Origin: Candidatus Uhrbacteria bacterium RIFCSPHIGHO2_02_FULL_57_19 | Lineage (GTDB): Bacteria; Patescibacteriota; Patescibacteriia; 2-12-FULL-57-11 | DNA length: 7,116 bases | NCBI GenBank assembly: GCA_001791115.1 | Contig: MGDZ01000052.1 | Coordinates: forward strand, 31,480-38,595 | Reading direction: 5' to 3' | Shown: in pieces, positions 1 to 4,490 of the stretch | How the letters are laid out: the number at the start of each line of letters is the position of its first letter | Position numbering within the stretch: position 1 is the stretch's first letter | Notes under the pieces: model-generated | Databases searched by the model: none | Told to the model about the DNA's origin: nothing | Seen by the model: only the letters and a program-made list of their open reading frames with translations | Program-made: the position numbers and the translations under genes

Positions 1-2
1 AA

Positions 3-476
3 TCTTGTCCGGTCGTGGCTTATCGTTTCGCCACTGCCTTCGGTATCTCGCCGCGGCTGCGCCTTGATCTGATGATCAATGATTTCGTCTATCAGGCGCT
101 CAAGACGAAAAACCTTATCGTCTACGAGAAAAATTTCCGGCGCACCTTCATCCACGTCTGCGACATGGCCCGGGCCATCCGCTTCGCTTTGGACCACCTG
201 CCGGAGATGCGCGGCCAGGTTTACAACGTGGGCGGCGATTCCATGAATCTGACCAAGGAAGACGTGGCTCGCAAGCTCCGCGAAAAAGTCGAATTCTATC
301 TGCATTTTGCGGAAGTCGGCAAAGATGAGGACCAGAGGAACTACGAAGTCTCGTACAAAAAAATCCGCGATCTGGGTTTCGATGTTACGATTTCCCTCGA
401 CGAGGGGTTGGACGAGTTAATCCGCGGGATGCAGGTAGTGCAAGTCACCAATCCCTACTCCAATGTCTACTTCTGA
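3..476 (+). CDS. NAD-dependent sugar epimerase/dehydratase (extended SDR), 5'-truncated
   Basis: This is the C-terminal part of an extended short-chain dehydrogenase that acts on a nucleotide sugar. The frame is open from the left edge, so the start is outside the window. The GTG at 15 lies inside the conserved strand and is not a start: the frame begins with residues CPVVAYRFATAFG, the usual 'lRfatvfGpS' segment after the catalytic Tyr-x3-Lys, and continues with the substrate-side loop 'SPRLRLDLMINDF'. Further on, 'RRTFIHVCDMARAIRFAL' matches the R-x-F/W-I-H-V-x-D-x-A signature of UDP/dTDP/GDP-sugar epimerases and dehydratases, and 'GQVYNVGGD' matches their late YNvG motif. The Rossmann glycine motif and the catalytic Tyr/Lys are off the window, so the reaction (4-epimerisation, 4,6-dehydration or reduction) cannot be decided. 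Its last 14 bases overlap the next sugar-nucleotide gene, which suggests coupling. Family assignment is secure; substrate is unknown. Confidence 0.9.
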   Translation, partial: SCPVVAYRFATAFGISPRLRLDLMINDFVYQALKTKNLIVYEKNFRRTFIHVCDMARAIRFALDHLPEMRGQVYNVGGDSMNLTKEDVARKLREKVEFYLHFAEVGKDEDQRNYEVSYKKIRDLGFDVTISLDEGLDELIRGMQVVQVTNPYSNVYF

Positions 477-1428
477 TTACGGACAATATTTTTCAGGTAA
501 AGCGGTTTTGGTCACCGGCGGCGCCGGATTCCTGGGAAGCCACATCGTTGACCGCCTGCGGCAGGTTTCCGATTGCCGTGTTGCCGTTCCCCGGCGGGCC
601 GAGGCCGATCTTACCGTGCTTTCCGAAGCCGAGAGATATTTTTCGTCAGTCTCTCCGGAGGTCGTCATCCACTGCGCCGCTTTTTACGGCGGAATGAAGT
701 TTCACACCATTTATCCCGGAAAGATTTATTATGAGAACGTGGTCATGGGCGCCAATGTTTTCGAGGCGGCCCGCCGCGCTGGGGTGAAGAAACTGGTCTG
801 CGTTCTCTCCGACTGTTCTTATCCCGGTTATCTGGACAAGGAAGTATTGTCGGAAGACGACCTGTGGAAGGGTCTTCCTCATCAAAGCGCTCTTGATTAC
901 GGCTTGGCCAAACGCCTGCTGCCGATCCAGGGCTGGGCTTACAAGGAGCAGTACGGCTTTAACTCCATCCACCTCATCCCTACCAACATGTATGGACTGC
1001 GCGATCATTTTGATCCCGACCGATCACATGTGGTGGCCGCTTTGGTAAAAAAATTCATCGAGGCCGTTGACGCCGGTTCGTCCAGGGTCGAGATCTGGGG
1101 CAGCGGCAGGCCGACTAGAAACTTTTTGTATGTTGACGATGCTGCCGAGGGCATTCTGCGGGCGACCGTCGCAATGGACGATCCGGCGCCGATGAATCTG
1201 ACCAACGAACATGGAAATACAGTCCGGGAATTAGCCGAGGCCGTAGCCGGAGCCGTCGGTTTCCGCGGAGAGCTTTATTTCAATACTGAAAAACCGGACG
1301 GCCAGATGAAAAAGATTCTGGATGTTTCCAGAATGAAAAACGCGCTTGGTTGGATGCCGTCCACCGATCTCGCTACCGGACTGCAAAAAACCGTTGCTTG
1401 GTATCGGGAGAACCAGAATTTGCTATGA
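463..1428 (+). CDS. GDP-L-fucose synthase-like NAD(P)-dependent epimerase/reductase
   Basis: Predicted cytoplasmic extended SDR of 321 residues, the size expected for GDP-L-fucose synthase (Fcl/WcaG), which converts GDP-4-keto-6-deoxy-D-mannose to GDP-L-fucose by 3,5-epimerisation and NADPH-dependent 4-reduction. Visible motifs: Rossmann TGGAGFLG (residues 18-25, Gly19/22/25); 'SDCSYP' (116-121), giving the active-site Ser116 and epimerase Cys118; Tyr146-x3-Lys150 in 'DYGLAK'; 'PTNMYG' (173-178); 'DPDRSHVVAALV', with His189 in the position of the epimerase acid/base His; and 'IWGSGRPTRNFLYVDD' (211-226), the family's 'vWGsGtp.ReFlhvdD'. The ATG at 463 places the glycine motif at the usual distance and overlaps the previous gene by 14 bases. 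No Shine-Dalgarno motif precedes it, so translation probably depends on coupling. No GDP-mannose 4,6-dehydratase (Gmd) is identifiable in the window. The product could be another 6-deoxyhexose, because relatives act on similar GDP-sugars. Confidence 0.88.
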   Translation: MSTSDYGQYFSGKAVLVTGGAGFLGSHIVDRLRQVSDCRVAVPRRAEADLTVLSEAERYFSSVSPEVVIHCAAFYGGMKFHTIYPGKIYYENVVMGANVFEAARRAGVKKLVCVLSDCSYPGYLDKEVLSEDDLWKGLPHQSALDYGLAKRLLPIQGWAYKEQYGFNSIHLIPTNMYGLRDHFDPDRSHVVAALVKKFIEAVDAGSSRVEIWGSGRPTRNFLYVDDAAEGILRATVAMDDPAPMNLTNEHGNTVRELAEAVAGAVGFRGELYFNTEKPDGQMKKILDVSRMKNALGWMPSTDLATGLQKTVAWYRENQNLL

Positions 1429-2174
1429 AACTGTCGGTCATCATGCCGGTTTATTCCGAGACGGAGAGCGTGTGCAGGATAATCGAGGATATTTCTCTTC
1501 GGCTCAAGGAACATCTGCTGGAGATAATCCTGATAGTTGCCTCGCGTTCTTCAGACGAATCGAAGATGATTTGTTCGAAAATCGCCACGGATCACAATTT
1601 GGTCCGGATGATCATGCAAAGCGAGCGACCTGGATTTGGCCAGGCCTACCGCGAAGCATTTCCGCATGCCCGCGGCACGCACATCCTGATGCTTGATGCC
1701 GATGAAGAGTTTGATCTTGTCGCGATCCCGCGCATGATCGATCGAGCTGGCGACGGCGCGGACGTCGTAGTAGGATGCCGCTGGATTCCCGGAGGAGGAG
1801 TGGAAGGATATGGGTTGAGCACTTTTTTTGCAAATCGTGCCTTCCAGCTCGTGCTGCGTCTTGCTTTTCGGACCCCTCTGCATGATCTAACGTTTGGTTT
1901 TAAGCTTCTCTCCATTCACGTCATCCGCTCAATTCCATGGGAAGGAAAGATGCATGAGCTTGCAATGGAGACGACACTGAAACCCCTCCGGTTCGGCTAT
2001 CGTGTGGAAGAAGTTCCTGCGTTTTGGACAAGACGACGCGAAGGCAGATCGAAAAACCAAAGTTTTATGTGGCGCGCGCGTTGGTATCTGCCGATCGCCT
2101 GGCGCATTCTTCGTGCTTTTCCACCGCCAGGCACCCCTCTCTATGCAAAACGTCTCATGTCTGCTGTGCGGTGA
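1425..2174 (+). CDS. Family 2 glycosyltransferase, dolichol-phosphate mannosyltransferase (DPM1)-like
   Basis: A 249-residue GT-A fold glycosyltransferase, expected at the cytoplasmic face of the membrane, transferring a sugar from a nucleotide donor to a lipid carrier (polyprenyl phosphate) or growing glycan. It starts 'MKLSVIMPVYSETESV' (residues 1-16), the typical GT2 first strand. The metal-binding DxD is 'LDADEEFD' (90-97, Asp91/Asp93). 'GCRWIPGGGVEGYG' (117-130), 'LHDLTFGFKLLS' (152-163) and 'EVPAFWTRRREGRSK' (196-210) match the DPM1-type motifs around the catalytic domain's end. The C-terminus has only a short amphipathic stretch (WYLPIAWRIL), not the membrane domain of longer relatives. 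Start choice: ATG at 1425 overlaps the previous stop as ATGA and has a GGGAG 14 bases upstream; the frame stays open back to 1350, but those residues lie before the first strand and overlap the previous gene. Odd: the usual nucleotide-binding Asp-Asp is replaced by Ala39-Ser40. Donor and acceptor are unknown. Confidence 0.88.
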   Translation: MKLSVIMPVYSETESVCRIIEDISLRLKEHLLEIILIVASRSSDESKMICSKIATDHNLVRMIMQSERPGFGQAYREAFPHARGTHILMLDADEEFDLVAIPRMIDRAGDGADVVVGCRWIPGGGVEGYGLSTFFANRAFQLVLRLAFRTPLHDLTFGFKLLSIHVIRSIPWEGKMHELAMETTLKPLRFGYRVEEVPAFWTRRREGRSKNQSFMWRARWYLPIAWRILRAFPPPGTPLYAKRLMSAVR

Positions 2175-3054
2175 AGGCCCGATACGGGTGGTGGCGAGCC
2201 GCGGGATCGTTGCCAAGAATGGTCCGGTCATTCCAGTTTCAAATGTTATCTGTCTCCGCTGCGGGTTGGTGTTTCAAAGCCCGCGGCCGGAACCCGAGGA
2301 GTTGGAAGCGATGTCCCGTTCCTACACCGAAGAGCGGCACGGGTTCACCTCTCCGAAAGAGCTCCAGAAGTACCTTTCCGGGGTTTCCTGGAAAAACAAG
2401 GGCCAGGCGCTTGGGGCGTTTCTGGCCGAGTTCCTCGCGCCGGCAACCAGAGTGCTGGATCTGGGTTGCGGCCCGGGCGTAGTCATCAAATATTTGCGTG
2501 AAAATTTCAGCTGTCCCGTTTTGGGCGTAGAGCCGTCGAAGGTGGCCGCCGATTTTGCCCGAAGCGAGTATGGTCTGCCGGTGTACGGCGGCACGCTTGA
2601 TGATTTCCTCCGTTCGGACGGAGTCGCGGAGTTTGGAGTGATCATTCTCCACCACGTGTTTGAGCACCTGCCCGATCCGGTGGCTTCGCTCAGGGCGCTC
2701 CGGCGCCGAATGACAAAGGACGGCGTGCTTTATGTCGAGGTGCCCGACGTCAGCAGTTTTTCCAAACCAGTGGATCACTTTTTTGACGCCATGCATTTGT
2801 GGAGCTTTACTCCGGCGACGCTCCGGGCGACGCTTTCGCGCGGCGGATTTAAAATCATCCGCTGGAACCGCGCCAAGCGCTACCGAATTCAGGTAGTCGC
2901 CGCGGCTGACGGCGACAGCCGCAATGAGATTCCGGAGGAAGAGTATCCAACGATTTCGGCCGATGAAATCATCCGGTCGCTTCGAACCAAACGTTTGCGT
3001 GACAAAACCCTTGGTGTTGCCCGCACTCTAGTTCATTTCCGTTCTCGACATTAA
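2143..3054 (+). CDS. Zinc-ribbon class I SAM-dependent methyltransferase
   Basis: A 303-residue methyltransferase, probably cytoplasmic, likely methylating a sugar nucleotide or glycan precursor given its neighbours. The N-terminus carries a four-cysteine zinc ribbon: Cys6-x2-Cys9 ('CLLC') and Cys37-x2-Cys40 ('CLRC'), followed by 'GLVFQSPRP', a layout common in sugar C- or O-methyltransferases of polysaccharide loci. SAM-binding motif I is 'VLDLGCGPG' (104-112), with acidic Glu130 at the end of strand 2 ('LGVEPS') for the ribose hydroxyls. Later motifs are 'IILHHVFEHLPDP' (167-179), 'GVLYVEVPDV' (194-203) and 'DAMHLWSFTPATL' (215-227), all typical of the Methyltransf_23 group. ATG 2143 is chosen because it sits just before the first zinc cysteine; it overlaps the glycosyltransferase by 32 bases. 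An in-frame GTG at 2113 is an alternative, and neither start has a clear ribosome binding site. The exact substrate and the site methylated cannot be read from sequence. Confidence 0.87.
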   Translation: MQNVSCLLCGEGPIRVVASRGIVAKNGPVIPVSNVICLRCGLVFQSPRPEPEELEAMSRSYTEERHGFTSPKELQKYLSGVSWKNKGQALGAFLAEFLAPATRVLDLGCGPGVVIKYLRENFSCPVLGVEPSKVAADFARSEYGLPVYGGTLDDFLRSDGVAEFGVIILHHVFEHLPDPVASLRALRRRMTKDGVLYVEVPDVSSFSKPVDHFFDAMHLWSFTPATLRATLSRGGFKIIRWNRAKRYRIQVVAAADGDSRNEIPEEEYPTISADEIIRSLRTKRLRDKTLGVARTLVHFRSRH

Positions 3055-4418
3055 TGTCTTCAATACGCTCCACAATCGCCAAGGGAACCACCCTGCTCAC
3101 CGCCGGGAATGTCCTGTCGCGTTTTATCTCTCTGGCGACGGTGATTGTGGTCACCCGCGGCCTTTCGCTTCGGGACTATGGCCTGGTCGCCTTGGCTCTG
3201 GCTGCCACCGGCCCGGTGTTCAGCATCACCAGTCTGGGAATGGACGAGATGGTGGTTTCAGACACGGCGCGGGCCATTGGCGAGGGCCGCCCCGGCCGGG
3301 CGCGGGCCATTCTGCGTTCCTTCATGGCGCTTCGGTTTTTTCTGCTGGCCGTTCTTCTGGCCGCCGGATGGATCCTGCGCGGGTATCTGACGGCCAGATA
3401 TGGGTCGGCTTTCTCGACCTATTTCTGGATTCTCGCCTTGTACCTGATAATCCAGGAGATCCGCACCTTATTTCAGATAATTTTTCAGGTGGGAAAAAGA
3501 TTCGCCGCCGTGGCCGCGGGAAACGCCGGAGAGCTCCTGGTCAAACTCGCCAGCGTTCTAGTTTTCGCCGCCACCGGCGGCCTGTCCGTCGAGAACATCC
3601 TGGCTTCACACACCATCGCCGCCGGAGTCGTCTTGATGGCCAGCATACCGGCGTTTCTGAACTCAGTATCGCCGATAAGATCAGTCCGCGCCGAGACCGG
3701 CGCGGTGCTGATCCCCATTCTCCGAAGCCACGGCAAGTGGCAGGCGGCGCAGTCCGTTCTTTCCGACGCCATTTCGTCGGCGCGCTATTTTCTGATCAAC
3801 ACTATCCTGTCGACGGAGTCGGTGGCGGTCTTTTCCGTGGCCCAGAGCATGTATTCGGCGGCGGCCAGTTTTTTCCCGCTGAAGTTCGTCCTTTTCCCGA
3901 TATTGGCCGGCGTGGCCAGACAGGAAGAGCGGGCCCGCCAGTTGGTGGCCCGGGCCACTAAGTATTCGCTTCTTTTCTACACGTCGCTTATGATCTTGGT
4001 TTGGGTCGCCGCCGGGCCCATCATCGGTTTGCTGTTTCCCAAATACCTGGTCGGGATTCCTATCCTGATGCTGATGGCTCTTAGGCTTCCGCTCAATTCT
4101 TTTTCCATTGCCCAGGCGCCGGTTTTGACGGTTTTTCGCGAGCAACGCGCTCAGATGTTATTTACCGCCGCGAGCGGGGTCAGCATGCTCGTTTTACTCC
4201 CCCCGCTGATGCGGCGATTTTCGCTGGTCGGAACCGTCGTCGAAGGTTTAATCACCGTGTCGCTGGTAATCGTCATCCGCGAAATATATCTCCGACACAA
4301 ACATCACCTTAGTTCGGTAACAACGCAAACCCTTTTCCGTATAGATGCTTTGGACCGCGCGCTCTTGAACGAGATTCGTTCCGGGATCGTTCGGCTCCTG
4401 AGTCGCCGTGCCCGATGA
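3054..4418 (+). CDS. Wzx-like polysaccharide flippase (MOP superfamily)
   Basis: A 454-residue inner-membrane protein of the oligosaccharide flippase (Polysacc_synt/Wzx-like) type, which moves lipid-linked repeat units from the cytoplasmic to the outer face. The N-terminus 'STIAKGTTLLTAGNVLSRFISLATVIVVTRGLSLRDYGLVALA' region (about residues 6-48) is the family's usual first helix and 'R.L...yG.va' loop. Further hydrophobic segments are seen near 45-63, 91-111, 122-144, 160-176, 186-204, 252-287, 303-328, 332-348, 368-388 and 391-412, consistent with 12 or so helices. A charged cytoplasmic tail of about 40 residues follows. ATG 3054 shares its A with the preceding TAA stop (TAATG), so reinitiation from the methyltransferase is likely; no Shine-Dalgarno is visible. 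No O-antigen polymerase (Wzy) or ABC transporter is in the window, so the export route after flipping is unknown. Confidence 0.9.
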   Translation: MSSIRSTIAKGTTLLTAGNVLSRFISLATVIVVTRGLSLRDYGLVALALAATGPVFSITSLGMDEMVVSDTARAIGEGRPGRARAILRSFMALRFFLLAVLLAAGWILRGYLTARYGSAFSTYFWILALYLIIQEIRTLFQIIFQVGKRFAAVAAGNAGELLVKLASVLVFAATGGLSVENILASHTIAAGVVLMASIPAFLNSVSPIRSVRAETGAVLIPILRSHGKWQAAQSVLSDAISSARYFLINTILSTESVAVFSVAQSMYSAAASFFPLKFVLFPILAGVARQEERARQLVARATKYSLLFYTSLMILVWVAAGPIIGLLFPKYLVGIPILMLMALRLPLNSFSIAQAPVLTVFREQRAQMLFTAASGVSMLVLLPPLMRRFSLVGTVVEGLITVSLVIVIREIYLRHKHHLSSVTTQTLFRIDALDRALLNEIRSGIVRLLSRRAR

Positions 4419-4429
4419 GCCGCGATTTC

Positions 4430-4446
4430 TCGGTTGGCTCAACCGA
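4430..4446 (+). other. Short perfect inverted repeat (hairpin) after the flippase gene
   Basis: TCGGTTG (4430-4436), loop GCT, CAACCGA (4440-4446): a perfect 7-bp stem with a 3-base loop, starting 12 bases after the flippase stop. No run of T follows directly (the next bases are CCTTGATT), so it is not a standard intrinsic terminator. It may slow or protect the upstream transcript's 3' end, or attenuate read-through into the next gene. Chance occurrence is possible. Confidence 0.45.
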
Positions 4447-4452
4447 CCTTGA

Positions 4453-4481
4453 TTGACGCCAGGCGGATTTTTGAGTAGCAT
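4453..4481 (+). promoter_or_regulatory. Candidate sigma70-type promoter for the CotH/beta-helix gene
   Basis: TTGACG (4453-4458, five of six matches to TTGACA), a 17-base spacer, then TAGCAT (4476-4481, four of six to TATAAT including the key second A and last T). It sits in the only real intergenic gap of the window. Expected transcription start is about 4488-4489, within 3 bases of the ATG at 4491, so the message would be leaderless or nearly so. This is a pattern match by eye with no expression evidence. Confidence 0.5.
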
Positions 4482-4490
4482 GTTCACCTT

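Noticed and set aside
1350..1424. Upstream extension of the glycosyltransferase to an ATG at 1350
   Set aside because: The added 25 residues precede the conserved first strand (KLSVIMPVY) and would overlap the epimerase gene by 79 bases; ATG 1425 gives the normal N-terminus and an ATGA overlap.
2002..2142. Upstream extension of the methyltransferase to an ATG at 2002
   Set aside because: The extra 47 residues lie wholly within the glycosyltransferase frame and have no family counterpart before the zinc ribbon.
2239..2796. Reverse-strand open frame of 185 codons
   Set aside because: It lies fully inside the methyltransferase gene, is antisense to its conserved motifs, and its translation has no recognisable domain.
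3368..3961. Forward open frame of 197 codons within the flippase gene
   Set aside because: It is an out-of-frame reading rich in Arg, Gly and Pro, typical of a shadow of a GC-rich membrane-protein gene.
3681..4145. Reverse-strand open frame of 154 codons within the flippase gene
   Set aside because: It is antisense to a confident membrane-protein gene, with a low-complexity Arg/Gln/Gly-rich product and no family signature.
4430..4475. Intrinsic terminator after the flippase gene
   Set aside because: The 7-bp hairpin is real, but the T run (4468-4472) lies more than 20 bases downstream and is not adjacent to the stem, so a rho-independent terminator is not supported.
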